A stretch of 50,945 bases of DNA from Thalassobaculaceae bacterium (GCA_029212785.1 JARGOG010000031.1:1-50945); one strand, 5' to 3'. Shown: positions 1 through 11,714, counted from the stretch's first letter. Made by a program: numbers and translations. Notes: generated from the sequence alone by a model not told the origin.

Positions 1-867
1 ATCACCTATACCGGCGGCACCGGCAACGACGTTGTCCTCTCGACGGTGGGCACGCCATCCAGCGGTGGCCAGGCAGAGTCGGCCACGGTCTCGGGGACGG
101 GTGACGGAGACATGATCCTCGGCACCACCGACAATGACAGGATCAACGGGCTGGGCGGTAACGACACGGTGCTCGGCCTGGATGGCAACGACACGCTCTC
201 CGGCGGCGCCGGTCTGGACCGGCTGCAGGGGAATGGCGACGGCGACCTGATCTACGGCAATACCGACGCCGACATCCTCTACGGCAATGCTGGCCGCGAC
301 ACGCTGTATGGCGGTCAGGACGCCGATACGCTCTATGGCGGCCAGGACGGCGACGTGCTGTGTGGCAACCTCGGGAACGACGTCGCCTGCGGCAATCTCG
401 GCGACGACAGCCTGTCCGGCGGCGCCGGCGCGGACATTCTCTACGGCAACCATGCCAACGACCGGCTCTGGGGCGGGGACGGCAGCGACACTCTCTATGG
501 CGGGCTGGACGACGACCGGCTGTTCGGCGGCGCCGGCGATGACCGGCTCTGCGGCAATCTCGGCACCGACACGCTGAGCGGAGGGGCCGGCGACGACACG
601 CTCTTGGGGGGCGCGGGCGCCGACATCTTCCGCTTCGCCGATGCCAGCGGAACCGACCGGATCGAGGATTTCTCGATCGGCGAGGACATTCTCGAGGTGG
701 CCGCCGGGATCAACGCGAGTGCCATAACCTCGGCCGCGGATCTGCTGGCGCTGATCACGAACGACGCCACGGGCAACGCGGTGCTGGATCTCGGCGCCGG
801 CAACTCCGTCACCCTGATCGGCGTCACCGCCGACCAGCTCGGCACCGACAGCTTCCTGATCGGCTGA
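1..867 (+). CDS. RTX calcium-binding secreted protein, 3' part (5' truncated by window)
   Basis: The reading frame is open from base 1, so the gene begins before the window; 288 residues are visible. From about residue 35 to 210 the protein is a run of glycine/aspartate nonapeptides of the GGxGxDxLx type, which fold into a calcium-binding parallel beta-roll. The last 90 residues have no nonapeptides but carry a serralysin-like end ([17 protein letters not shown], then a hydrophobic/acidic tail), typical of type I secretion substrates. The first visible residues ([11 protein letters not shown]) resemble the end of a beta-rich passenger domain. Several repeat units have cysteine in place of the usual residue (LCGNLG twice, ACGNLG once), unusual in extracellular RTX domains. 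Function beyond secretion and calcium binding cannot be read from this fragment. No type I exporter gene lies in the window. Confidence 0.9.
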   Translation: MTYTGGTGNDVVLSTVGTPSSGGQAESATVSGTGDGDMILGTTDNDRINGLGGNDTVLGLDGNDTLSGGAGLDRLQGNGDGDLIYGNTDADILYGNAGRDTLYGGQDADTLYGGQDGDVLCGNLGNDVACGNLGDDSLSGGAGADILYGNHANDRLWGGDGSDTLYGGLDDDRLFGGAGDDRLCGNLGTDTLSGGAGDDTLLGGAGADIFRFADASGTDRIEDFSIGEDILEVAAGINASAITSAADLLALITNDATGNAVLDLGAGNSVTLIGVTADQLGTDSFLIG

Positions 868-895
868 CCGGGGACCGCGCCAATGCAGATTCCAA

Positions 896-3185
<2,290 letters not shown>

Positions 3186-3397
3186 GCGGCTCCCCTGTCT
3201 CATCGGCCCGTTCCTCGCCGTCGAGAAGCGCCCTGATCGGCGTGCCGATGCTTCCCGTCATTCTGATCCGGAGCGAAGACACCAAGCGGTACGCCTGCGC
3301 CGGAGCGGTGGCATGCGGGGCCGACGTCGTTCAAGGCCGGGCATCGACCGTTCCGGTTCAAGCCGGCGCGGCCGCGACGCTCTCCCAGCGGCAGGGG

Positions 3398-4831
3398 TCA
3401 GACCGCAGCGACCAGGCGCAGGTCCCGAGACAGGTCCGGACGAATCTCGACCCGAACGCGCGCCGGGAGCTCCCGCTTCGGGCGGCGGATCAGGATGATC
3501 GCCGGATTCTCCACCCCTTCCCGCTCAATGGTGTCGGCCAGGGCGTCCAGGGGAGTGATCACCACGCGCTCGGCGGGGCTGGCGGCCCGGCTGACGATCC
3601 GGACATCGAGATCCGGTTCGACCCCGGCGGCGAGCAGGTTTGCCCGCACCTTGGCCGCCGCACCGACCGCCATGTAGAGTGCCAGCGTCGTCCCCGGCAG
3701 CAGGTAGGAGGCCCAATTCGGGTCGCCGTCACCGGCGCGCAGTTGCCCGGTGGCGATCACCAGGGTGTCCGCTTCGCCCCGCTCGGTCAGGAAACCGGAG
3801 GTCGCCGCCGCCGCGGCCGAGGCCGCCGTCACGCCGGGCACGATCTCCCAGTTGATGCCAGCCTCGTCCAGACTTGCCGCCTCTTCCGCGCCGCGCCCGA
3901 AGATTCCGGGGTCGCCGCATTTCAAGCGGACAACCCGCCTGCCGGCGCGCGCCGTGCGGACCATCAGCGCGTTGATCCGTTCCTGCGGCCACGCCGCCGT
4001 GCCGGGCGTCTTGCCGACATAGATACGCTCTGCATCGCGCCGCGCGAGTTCCAGCAGGTCCGGGTCGACCAGTCTGTCGTAGAAGATGACATCCGCCTCC
4101 TGCAGCCGCTGGGCGCCACGCAGGGTGATCAGATCGCGCGACCCCGGGCCGGCCCCGACCAGGCTGACGAAGCCGGTCGCCGGATGGTCGCGGTCCTCGG
4201 GAAGCCTGTCGTTGGCGATGGCGTCCTTCACCAGTGCCGCCGCCTCGCGCTCGCGTCCAGCGGCATGGAGCGCGCGCGGAGCACCGTTGAAGACCCAGCG
4301 CCAGAGGTCGCGCCGGCGCCGCGGATCGAGCCGGGCCGCCTCGCCGCGCAGCCGACCCGCCAGCGCCGCCAGATCGCCAAGCCGAGGCTCCAGCATTGTC
4401 TCCAGCGTCGCCTTCAGGCCACGGGCGAGCACAGGTGCCGTTCCCTCGGTGCCGATGGCGACCACAACCGGGTCGCGATCGACGATGGACGGGGTGAAGG
4501 CGTCGCAGAGATCGGGCGCATCGACCACGTTCACCAGCACGCCGCAGCGTTGGGCCAGGGCGTGGGCTGCGGCCCGGATGGCGCCGTCATCGGTCGCTAC
4601 GAAGGCCAGGACCGCGTTCTCGAAGGCCGTCTCATGCAGACCGTCGGTGTGCAGGACGATCCGTCCCTGGCGGGCGAGATCGGCGATCTCCGCGTCAGGC
4701 GCGTCGCTAACCACCAGGATCTCGGCCGATGTCTTGAGCGCCAGCCTGACCTTCTGCGCCGCTTGCTCGCCACCGCCGACGACGACGATCCGCCGGCCTT
4801 CGGTCTTCAGGAACATGGGAAACGTCTTCAT
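3398..4831 (-). CDS. cysG: Siroheme synthase (uroporphyrinogen-III methyltransferase / precorrin-2 dehydrogenase / ferrochelatase)
   Basis: 477 residues, the usual length for the fused enzyme. The N-terminal part has an NAD-binding fold (VVVGGGEQAAQKV near residue 17-29) for precorrin-2 oxidation and iron insertion. The C-terminal part from about residue 215 is the SAM-dependent uroporphyrinogen-III C-methyltransferase (LVGAGPGSRDLITLRG, DRLVDPD, GDPGIFGRGAEE). It makes siroheme, the prosthetic group of NirB encoded in the same transcription unit, which explains its place as the last gene of the nitrate operon. Its start lies 12 bp after the TrpD2-like gene. The 212 bp between its stop and the dgdA stop hold no gene or clear terminator that I can see. 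Confidence 0.96.
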   Translation of the reverse strand: MKTFPMFLKTEGRRIVVVGGGEQAAQKVRLALKTSAEILVVSDAPDAEIADLARQGRIVLHTDGLHETAFENAVLAFVATDDGAIRAAAHALAQRCGVLVNVVDAPDLCDAFTPSIVDRDPVVVAIGTEGTAPVLARGLKATLETMLEPRLGDLAALAGRLRGEAARLDPRRRRDLWRWVFNGAPRALHAAGREREAAALVKDAIANDRLPEDRDHPATGFVSLVGAGPGSRDLITLRGAQRLQEADVIFYDRLVDPDLLELARRDAERIYVGKTPGTAAWPQERINALMVRTARAGRRVVRLKCGDPGIFGRGAEEAASLDEAGINWEIVPGVTAASAAAAATSGFLTERGEADTLVIATGQLRAGDGDPNWASYLLPGTTLALYMAVGAAAKVRANLLAAGVEPDLDVRIVSRAASPAERVVITPLDALADTIEREGVENPAIILIRRPKRELPARVRVEIRPDLSRDLRLVAAV

Positions 4832-4843
4832 CGCATCCTCCGT

Positions 4844-5842
4844 TCAGGCGGCCGCCCGGTCGCGGCGTGTTGTCCAAAGCGCTTCAGCCACACTCGTCGC
4901 CGCTTCCAGCGAGGTGTATCCGCCGCTCGCCAGCAGTGCCGCCGCAGCGGTCCCGACAACGACCCGATCGGCGAAAGCGTCCTCGGCCTCGCCGCGCCAC
5001 AGGGCGGCCAGGCGGTCGCGACCGATCTCGACTTCCGCGAGACGGCGCTTGCCGTCGACCAGCGGCGGCGCGACGTACTCGACCGCCGTGCCGTCGCGCA
5101 GGCCGTAGAGGTCGACGGTCTTGGCCGGATGGCGCTCGAACTCGCCGCCACCGCCCTTCAGCACCAGCATGTCCCGGTCGCCAAGAAGCCCGGCCGCGTC
5201 CTGCTGCAGCAGCCGGTAGGACGGATGGAAGACCCCCTGCACCGCCGCCGGTGCGCCGGTCGGATTCGACAGGCGCAGTGTCGTGTTGATCGACGAGCGC
5301 AGACCGAGAATCTCGCGCAGGCGCAGCACCGTGAGCGCCTGCGGACAGACCGCCTCGAGCGGCAGGTAGACGATCCCCCGCCCGCCCAGAGCCGCCCGGG
5401 CGGCCTCGGGTGTCTCGGCCGTTTCGATATCCAGATCCGGCAGGGCGGAGCGCACGTCGGCAGCGCCGTCCTGATGCGAATTCCAGCCATGCAGGACCAC
5501 GGGCACGCCGGCCCGGGCGACCAGCCGTGCCGCCATCAGGAACAGCGGCAACCCGCGCGACCGGCCGGCGGCGTAGCTCGGCCAGTCGAGGGCGGCGCCA
5601 AGGTCGCGCCATTCGACGGTGCGGGCGCGCACGGCGGCGACGAATCCCGCCACCTCCTCCGCCGTCTCGCCGCGGAACCGCAGCACCATCAGCAGCGCGC
5701 CGACCGCTTCGGGTGCGGCCGTGCCGTCGAGGATCTGGCCCATGGCGTCGGCTGCCTCGTCCAGGCTCAGGCTCCGACCGCGCGACGGGCCCCGCCCCAC
5801 GGCCTGAATGTAGGGAGCCAGCGATGTGGTGGGCGCGCTCAT
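4844..5842 (-). CDS. Anthranilate phosphoribosyltransferase-like protein (TrpD2/YbiB type)
   Basis: 332 residues. Helical N-terminal domain of the phosphoribosyltransferase family (LDEAADAMGQILDG, VGALLMVLRFRGETAEE) followed by the alpha/beta domain (VVLHGWN, INTTLRLSNPTGAPAAVQGVFH, LVLKGGGGEFER). The glycine-rich and metal-binding motifs of true TrpD are altered, as in TrpD2/YbiB, some members of which bind nucleic acids instead of making tryptophan intermediates. The start is set by an ATGA overlap with the nasA stop at 5839-5842, so the two are probably translationally coupled. Its position between nasA and cysG implies a link to nitrate assimilation, but the role is unknown. Genes of this family do occur next to nitrate reductases in other alphaproteobacteria, from general knowledge. 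Confidence 0.8.
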   Translation of the reverse strand: MSAPTTSLAPYIQAVGRGPSRGRSLSLDEAADAMGQILDGTAAPEAVGALLMVLRFRGETAEEVAGFVAAVRARTVEWRDLGAALDWPSYAAGRSRGLPLFLMAARLVARAGVPVVLHGWNSHQDGAADVRSALPDLDIETAETPEAARAALGGRGIVYLPLEAVCPQALTVLRLREILGLRSSINTTLRLSNPTGAPAAVQGVFHPSYRLLQQDAAGLLGDRDMLVLKGGGGEFERHPAKTVDLYGLRDGTAVEYVAPPLVDGKRRLAEVEIGRDRLAALWRGEAEDAFADRVVVGTAAAALLASGGYTSLEAATSVAEALWTTRRDRAAA

Positions 5843-8472
5843 TCCGCGGCCATCCTTGTCCCGGCGCTCGCCAGCAGTCCCCGCAGTTCCGGGCGACAGG
5901 AACCGCAGTTGGTTCCGGCGCTGAGCGCGCGGCCGATCTGTTCGACATCGCTCAGGTTCTGCGAGACGATGGCGGCCAGGATCGTGTTCACGCCGACATC
6001 GAAACAGGAGCACACGGTCGCCCCCGGATCGGGCTGGGCGGCGCCGGGCCGGCCGGCCAGCAGGCTGCCGTCGATCCCTTCCGCGCCGAGAGCGTTGATC
6101 ACATGGGTTCGGGCCACTTCGACCGGATCGCGGTCGGCGAACAGGACCGCGCGCACCCGACCCTCGACGACCAGCGCCACCCGGGCGATGCCGCGCGCCC
6201 GGTCGATCACCGAGACGGCCTCGCCGCCTTCGATTGCGATCAACGATCGGGCGAGACCCTCCCAGTCAGCGGGCATCTCCATGCCGGCGATCTCGGCGCG
6301 CCAGCCGTCCCGGGTCCGTGCCCGGGCCCAGTAGGCGGTGTCCGGGCGGATCTCGTCGCTCGACGCGACGAAGGCATACCAGCCGGCATCGAAGCGTGAA
6401 ATCCGGGCGACCGCTGCCTTCAACTCGGGTTGGCCGGAAATCGGGTCGGTGACCGGGGCGATGACCGTGCCGATCCGACCCGTAGGCGCCCATTCGCCGG
6501 TCCAGTGCATCGGCACGAACACATCTCCACGCCGCACCCGGTCGGTCAGCAGGGCGCGGACCACCGCGCGCCCCTGGGGAGTCCCGATCTCCACCAGATC
6601 CGCATCGGCGATCCCCCGGACCTCCGCATCGCGCGGATGAATCTCGATGAAGGGTTCGGCGATGTGCTGGCTGAGACGGGCGGAACGGGCGGTGCGGGTC
6701 ATGGTGTGCCAATGATCGCGCACGCGCCCGGTGTTGAGCCGGAGCGGGAAATCGGCGGTCGGAACCGCGACCGGGGTACATGGCGTCACCGCGACCGCCC
6801 TTGCCGTGCCGTCTTCGGTATAGAAGCCACCATCGGCGAAGAACCGCCCCCCGCCACCGATCGGCCACTGCACCGGCTCGAGGTCGTCATAGGCCGCATC
6901 GTCGAGCGCACTCAGCGCGCCGATATCGAAGTCGCGGCCGAGTCCGGCGGCGATGGCGGACAGGGCCGCATGCTCGCGGAAGATCGCCGCCGGGCCGTCA
7001 TAGTCGAACGCCGCCCCCCAGCCCATCCGCGCCGCCACATCGCACAGGATGCGCCAGTCTGCCCGCGCCTCTCCCGGTGCCGGCAGGAAGGCGCGCTGAC
7101 GGCTGATCCGGCGCTCGGAATTGGTGACAGTGCCCGACTTCTCGCCCCAGCCGGCCGCCGGCAGCAGCACGTCGGCGAGCCTGGCGGTGTCGGTCTCGGC
7201 CGTCATGTCGGAGACGACGACGAACGGACAGGACGAGATCGCCGCCCGCACCGCCTCCGTGTCTGGCAGGGTGACGGCCGGATTGGTCGACAGGATCCAC
7301 AGCACCTTGATGTGGCCGTCGGCACAGGCCCGGAACAGGTCCACCGCTTTCAGGCCGGGCGTCGACGCCATCGCGGGCGCCCTCCAGAATTCCCGCACCG
7401 CCGACCGGTGCGCCGCGTTCTCCAGATCGAGATGGGCCGCCAGCATGTTGGAGAGCCCGCCGACCTCGCGCCCACCCATGGCGTTCGGCTGTCCGGTGAC
7501 CGAGAACGGCCCCATGCCCGGCCGCCCGATCCGCCCCGTCGCCAGATGGCAGTTCAGGATCGCGTTGACCTTGTCGGTGCCGGCCGAGGACTGGTTGACG
7601 CCCTGGCTATAGACCGTGACGACACGGGGGGTGGACACCCACATCTCGTAGAAAGCGGCGACGGCATCGCGGGCGAGGTCGGTCGCCGAGGCGACCGCGT
7701 CCAGCGTCGCCGGACGGGCGGCGGCGACGGCCGCCTCGAGACCGGTCACATGCGCCTCGACATAGGCCCGGTCGACCGCGCCCACATCCTCGATCATCCG
7801 CAGCAGGCCGTTGAACAGCGCCACGTCGCTTCCCGGCGCCAGCGCCAGATACAGGTCGGCAATGTCGCAGGTGGCGGTGCGGCGCGGGTCGATATTCACC
7901 ACCCGCATTTGTGGTCGCGCCGCTTTGGCGGCGGCGATGCGCTGGTACAGCACCGGGTGGCACCAGGCGAGGTTGGAGCCGACGAGAACGACCAGATCCG
8001 CCTGCTCCAGATCCTCATAGGTTCCGGGAACGGTATCGGCGCCGAAGGCCCGCTTGTGCCCGGCGACCGAGGAGGCCATGCAGAGCCGCGAGTTGGTGTC
8101 GATATTCGCGGAACCGATGAACCCCTTCATCAGCTTGTTGGCGACGTAGTAATCCTCGGTCAATAGCTGGCCGGATCCGTAGATCGCCACGCTGTCCGGT
8201 CCATGCTCGGCGATGGCGGCGGAGAACCGCTGCGCGACCAGATCGAGCGCCTCATCCCAGCCCGCGTCGCGGCCGTCGATCCGCGGTGCCAGCAGCCGGC
8301 CCTCCAGACCGATGGTCTCGGCCAGCGCCGAGCCCTTGGAACACAGCCGTCCGAAATTCGCCGGATGCTCCGGATCGCCCGCCACCCTCACCGCTCCGGA
8401 ATCGTCCGGCGCGACAATCAAGCCGCAGCCGACACCGCAATAGGGACAGGTGGTGCGGACCGGACCGGCCAT
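5839..8472 (-). CDS. nasA: Assimilatory nitrate reductase, catalytic subunit
   Basis: 877 residues; reduces nitrate to nitrite in the cytoplasm. The N-terminus has the [4Fe-4S] motif CPYCGVGCG (C9, C12, C16) with a fourth cysteine in GRLCSKG. The central part is a molybdopterin bis-MGD oxidoreductase (STNPAVTLPDTEAV, NSERRISRQRAF) and includes the C-terminal dinucleotide-binding domain (RLNTGRVRDHWHTMTRT). The last 60 residues are a BFD-like [2Fe-2S] domain (TVCSCFDVGVN, GTNCGSCRPEL), an extension found in many NasA proteins. There is no signal peptide, consistent with the assimilatory type. The start at 8472 comes one base before the nirD stop, and the next gene overlaps by ATGA. Confidence 0.96.
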   Translation of the reverse strand: MAGPVRTTCPYCGVGCGLIVAPDDSGAVRVAGDPEHPANFGRLCSKGSALAETIGLEGRLLAPRIDGRDAGWDEALDLVAQRFSAAIAEHGPDSVAIYGSGQLLTEDYYVANKLMKGFIGSANIDTNSRLCMASSVAGHKRAFGADTVPGTYEDLEQADLVVLVGSNLAWCHPVLYQRIAAAKAARPQMRVVNIDPRRTATCDIADLYLALAPGSDVALFNGLLRMIEDVGAVDRAYVEAHVTGLEAAVAAARPATLDAVASATDLARDAVAAFYEMWVSTPRVVTVYSQGVNQSSAGTDKVNAILNCHLATGRIGRPGMGPFSVTGQPNAMGGREVGGLSNMLAAHLDLENAAHRSAVREFWRAPAMASTPGLKAVDLFRACADGHIKVLWILSTNPAVTLPDTEAVRAAISSCPFVVVSDMTAETDTARLADVLLPAAGWGEKSGTVTNSERRISRQRAFLPAPGEARADWRILCDVAARMGWGAAFDYDGPAAIFREHAALSAIAAGLGRDFDIGALSALDDAAYDDLEPVQWPIGGGGRFFADGGFYTEDGTARAVAVTPCTPVAVPTADFPLRLNTGRVRDHWHTMTRTARSARLSQHIAEPFIEIHPRDAEVRGIADADLVEIGTPQGRAVVRALLTDRVRRGDVFVPMHWTGEWAPTGRIGTVIAPVTDPISGQPELKAAVARISRFDAGWYAFVASSDEIRPDTAYWARARTRDGWRAEIAGMEMPADWEGLARSLIAIEGGEAVSVIDRARGIARVALVVEGRVRAVLFADRDPVEVARTHVINALGAEGIDGSLLAGRPGAAQPDPGATVCSCFDVGVNTILAAIVSQNLSDVEQIGRALSAGTNCGSCRPELRGLLASAGTRMAAE

Positions 8473-8473
8473 C

Positions 8474-8809
8474 TCAGGCGGCCTCAACCCGGCGGGCGAG
8501 CGACCGGTCGACCAACAGCCGTCCACCCTCAACCCGGACCTTGAAGGTTTTCACCTCTCCCTCGTCGGCCCCCTGGGCGAGCCCGGTCTCCAGCGAGATC
8601 ACCATGTTGTGCAGCGGGCAGGTCACCGAGCGGCCATGCACGATGCCGTCGGACAGCGGCCCGCCCTTGTGCGGGCAGCGGTCCTCCAGCGCGAACACCT
8701 CGTCGGCGGCGGTGCGGAACACCGCGACGCAGCCGATGGCGGACCGGATGACCCGGCTGCCGCGCACGGGCACGTCGTCCAGCGATCCGATATCGATCCA
8801 CTCAGTCAT
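8474..8809 (-). CDS. nirD: Nitrite reductase small subunit, Rieske [2Fe-2S]
   Basis: 111 residues forming a single Rieske-like domain. Ligand motifs are CPH (C45, H47) and CPLH (C64, H67), the full C-x-H / C-x2-H set. Many enteric NirD proteins lack these ligands, so this one should bind a cluster and may pass electrons, possibly also to NasA, for which no dedicated reductase subunit is encoded nearby. The start is fixed by the ATGA overlap with the nirB stop (8806-8809), and the stop is one base before nasA. Cytoplasmic. Confidence 0.95.
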   Translation of the reverse strand: MTEWIDIGSLDDVPVRGSRVIRSAIGCVAVFRTAADEVFALEDRCPHKGGPLSDGIVHGRSVTCPLHNMVISLETGLAQGADEGEVKTFKVRVEGGRLLVDRSLARRVEAA

Positions 8810-11247
8810 TCCGCCGCCTCCATCGTCAGGTCGGCCAGCGGCCGGAACTGCCGCGCCGGTTCCGCCCGGGCGCGCTCGGCCCAGGGATCGTGCTGGAACA
8901 CCTGCTGGCTGAAGTCGAAGCGCGCCACCAGCGCCGCCCGGCTCTCCAGATCCTCGACCACCCGTTCGCGCACCCAGTCGAGACCGACCTTGGCGACCCA
9001 TTTGTAGGGGCGGTCGAGATACTTGGCGTTCTCCCGGTAGAGCTGGACGAAGGCGCAGATGATCTCCAGCGTCTCCGCTTCGGTCGCGGCTTTGGTGAGC
9101 GGCTCGGTTTCCTTGAGATCCATCCCGGCGGCACCGGCGACGCCGATCTCGAACCCGCTGTCGACACAGATCACGCCGACATCCTTGCAGGTCGACTCGG
9201 CGCAGTTTCGCGGGCAGCCGGAGACCGCCATCTTCACCTTGTGCGGCGTCCAGGCTCCCCACATCCGCTTTTCGATCGCGATGCCAAGGCCGGTGGAATC
9301 CTGGGTCCCGAACCGACAGTGGTCGGTGCCCACACAGGTCTTCACCGTGCGCAGCCCCTTGGCATAGGCATGGCCGGAGACCAGGCCCGCGTCGTTCAGG
9401 TCGGCCCAGATCGCCGGCAGGTCCTCCTTGCGCACACCCAGCAGGTCGATACGCTGCCCGCCGGTGACCTTGACGGTCGGCACACCGTAGCGCTCGGCCG
9501 CGTCGGCGATGGCCCGCAGCTCCCGCGGATTGGTGATGCCACCCCACATGCGCGGCACCACGGAGAAGGTGCCATCCTTCTGGATGTTGGCGTGGTTGCG
9601 CTCGTTGACGAACCGGCTCTGCGGATCGTCGACATACTCACCCGGCCAATCCGACAGCAGGTAATAGTTCAGCGCCGGGCGGCAGACATGGCAGCCGCAG
9701 GAGGTCTTCCAGCCGCATTCCTGCATGACGGCGGGCATCGACTTCAGCGCGCGCGCCTTGATCAGCCGGCGCACGTCCTCATGGGTCAGGTCGGTACAGC
9801 CGCACACCGGGCGCGCGGCCTGCTGCTCGTAGCTGTCACCGAGCGTGACGGCGAGCAGCTGCTCGACCAGCCCGGTACAGGTGCCGCAGCTCGACGAGGC
9901 CTTGGTCTCGGCCCGCACCGCATCCAGCGACGTGGCCCCACCGGAAATCGCGGTGACGATCCGGCTCTTGCAGATGCCGTTGCAGCCGCAGATCTCTGCC
10001 TCATCCGGCAATGCTGCAACGGCCGCCATAGGGTCCAGCGGACTGCCCCCCGCATAGGCCGGGCCGAAGATCAGGGTGTCGCGCATCTCCGAGATATCGG
10101 AGCCGTCCTTGAGCTGGCCGAAGAACCAGGTCCCGTCGGCGGTGTCGCCATACATGACGATTCCGACGATGCGGTTGTCCTCCAACACCAGCCGCTTGTA
10201 GACGCCGCGGGTGGCGTCGCGGAACACGATCTCCTCGCGCCCGTCCCGGTCGGCGAAGTCGCCGGCGGAGAACAGGTCGATGCCGGTGACCTTGAGCTTG
10301 GTCGAGGTGACCGAGCCCTCATAGGCCGCCGCCTCGCCCAGCAAGGTACGGGCGGCAACCTTGGCCATGTCGTAGAGCGGGGCGACGAGGCCGTAACACA
10401 TGTCCCGGTGCTCGACGCATTCGCCAACCGCCAGGATGTCGGCATCCGACGTCACCATGGCGTCGTCCACATGCACCCCGCGCCCGACGGCCAGACCGGC
10501 CGCCTCGGCCAGGGTTTTGTCCGGGCGGATGCCGACCGCCATGACCACGATATCGGCCGGGATCTCGGTACCGTCGTCGAGACGCACGGCCTCGACCCGG
10601 TCGGTGCCGACGATCTCGTGGGTGTTGGCCTTGCAATGGACGGCGATGTCCCGCCCCTCCAGCGCCTTCTGCAGCAGGTAGCCGGCCGCCGGATCGAGCT
10701 GGCGCTCCATCAGTGTCGGCATCAGGTGGAGGACGGTGACCTCCATCCCGCGCGCTTTCAGGCCCGCCGCCGCCTCCAGCCCCAGCAATCCGCCGCCGAT
10801 CACCACCGCTTTCGCGCCGGGACGCTCCGCCGCCATCAGCATGGCGTTGACGTCATCCAGATCACGGTAGCTCAGCACACCGTCCAGATCCTTGCCCGGG
10901 ATCGGGATGATGAACGGCTGGGAGCCGGTGGCGATCAGCAGCTTGTCGTAAGGCGTTTCCCCGTTATCGGTCACGACGACCTTGCGCGAGCGGTCGATTG
11001 TCTCGACCTTCTCGCCGAACCGGCACACGACCCTGTTGTTCGCGTACCAGTCGCCGTCGTGGGTGACGATCTCCTCGTAGGTCTTCTCGCCGGAAAGCAC
11101 CGGCGAGAGCATGATGCGGTTGTAATTGCCCCGCGGCTCGGCGCCGAACAGGGTGATCTCATAGGCGTCACGATCAGCCCCGATCAGGTCCTCCAGGACC
11201 CGGCCCGAGGCCATGCCGGCGCCGATGACGACAAGCTTGCGTCTCAT
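8806..11247 (-). CDS. nirB: NADH-dependent nitrite reductase, large subunit (siroheme)
   Basis: 813 residues; reduces nitrite to ammonium with NADH. Domain order: FAD-binding (VVIGAGMASGRVLEDL at the N-terminus), NAD-binding (VVIGGGLLGLEAAAGL), two BFD-type [2Fe-2S] segments (ICGCNGICK with SSCGTCTGL, then VCGCTDLTHED with SCGCHVCRP), a ferredoxin-like half domain, and the siroheme/[4Fe-4S] core with CVGTDHCRFG and SGCPRNCAES. The full set of cofactor motifs is intact and the length is standard. The start at 11247 overlaps the globin stop by ATGA. Siroheme is supplied by CysG at the operon end. Confidence 0.97.
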   Translation of the reverse strand: MRRKLVVIGAGMASGRVLEDLIGADRDAYEITLFGAEPRGNYNRIMLSPVLSGEKTYEEIVTHDGDWYANNRVVCRFGEKVETIDRSRKVVVTDNGETPYDKLLIATGSQPFIIPIPGKDLDGVLSYRDLDDVNAMLMAAERPGAKAVVIGGGLLGLEAAAGLKARGMEVTVLHLMPTLMERQLDPAAGYLLQKALEGRDIAVHCKANTHEIVGTDRVEAVRLDDGTEIPADIVVMAVGIRPDKTLAEAAGLAVGRGVHVDDAMVTSDADILAVGECVEHRDMCYGLVAPLYDMAKVAARTLLGEAAAYEGSVTSTKLKVTGIDLFSAGDFADRDGREEIVFRDATRGVYKRLVLEDNRIVGIVMYGDTADGTWFFGQLKDGSDISEMRDTLIFGPAYAGGSPLDPMAAVAALPDEAEICGCNGICKSRIVTAISGGATSLDAVRAETKASSSCGTCTGLVEQLLAVTLGDSYEQQAARPVCGCTDLTHEDVRRLIKARALKSMPAVMQECGWKTSCGCHVCRPALNYYLLSDWPGEYVDDPQSRFVNERNHANIQKDGTFSVVPRMWGGITNPRELRAIADAAERYGVPTVKVTGGQRIDLLGVRKEDLPAIWADLNDAGLVSGHAYAKGLRTVKTCVGTDHCRFGTQDSTGLGIAIEKRMWGAWTPHKVKMAVSGCPRNCAESTCKDVGVICVDSGFEIGVAGAAGMDLKETEPLTKAATEAETLEIICAFVQLYRENAKYLDRPYKWVAKVGLDWVRERVVEDLESRAALVARFDFSQQVFQHDPWAERARAEPARQFRPLADLTMEAAE

Positions 11248-11687
11248 GCCGCGCCTCCCGCCGACGCCGGCTGATCGCCATAGGCCGCACCGATCATCGC
11301 GCCGGACAGAATGCCGTAAGCATTGGTCCAGGCCTGCTCGACGTCCGGCGTGAACTTCTCGCCAAGGCCCTGGCCGAGGGTCCACAGCAGAGCGGTGCCG
11401 ACCGGGGTGTAGTGTTCGGGCTTCACGCCATAGGCGACGTGCCGGTCGGCCAGTTTGGCGGCGACGGGCACGACGGCGTCGAGATTGCGCAGTCCCTTCA
11501 CGACGAGGCCGAGGGTCGCCATCAGCTTGGCGCCCTGCTCGGCCATGTCACTCTTGAACAGCGGCCTGACCTCCGGGGCGATCTCGAACAGGCGGGCGTA
11601 GAACAGGGCCGCCGCCTGGTCCTTGATCGGCACCACGTCGGCGAAGCTGTCTTCGATCAGGGTGATCTGGTCGGACGTCAGGGTCAT
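11244..11687 (-). CDS. Single-domain bacterial hemoglobin (Vitreoscilla type) in nitrate operon
   Basis: 147 residues, the length of a single-domain globin without reductase. The likely proximal histidine is H83 (ADRHVAYGV), the distal region has Y30 at the B10 position (AALFYARLF) and Q51 in the E helix. An AGAAGGAG Shine-Dalgarno precedes the start, and the stop overlaps nirB. Placement between transporter and nitrite reductase suggests protection against nitric oxide or other nitrogen oxides formed during nitrate assimilation, as reported for the hemoglobin of the Bradyrhizobium nitrate operon. The reductant is unknown; NirB/NirD is a possibility by context only. Ligand chemistry cannot be read from sequence. 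Confidence 0.93.
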   Translation of the reverse strand: MTLTSDQITLIEDSFADVVPIKDQAAALFYARLFEIAPEVRPLFKSDMAEQGAKLMATLGLVVKGLRNLDAVVPVAAKLADRHVAYGVKPEHYTPVGTALLWTLGQGLGEKFTPDVEQAWTNAYGILSGAMIGAAYGDQPASAGGAA

Positions 11688-11714
11688 AATCGGTCTCCTT
11701 CTCTGTCCGGTTGC

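Noticed and set aside
137-610. Regularly spaced repeats considered as a CRISPR or satellite array
   Set aside because: They are 27-bp coding periods of RTX nonapeptides with diverged sequence, not identical repeats with unique spacers.
3186-3397. Search for a terminator between convergent dgdA and cysG
   Set aside because: Several GC-rich short dyads but no stem followed by a T-tract on either strand.
3242-6334. Open frame of 1030 codons on the plus strand
   Set aside because: It lies antisense to cysG and the TrpD2-like gene, is rich in Arg/Gln/Pro and has no domain; a shadow of GC-rich codon bias.
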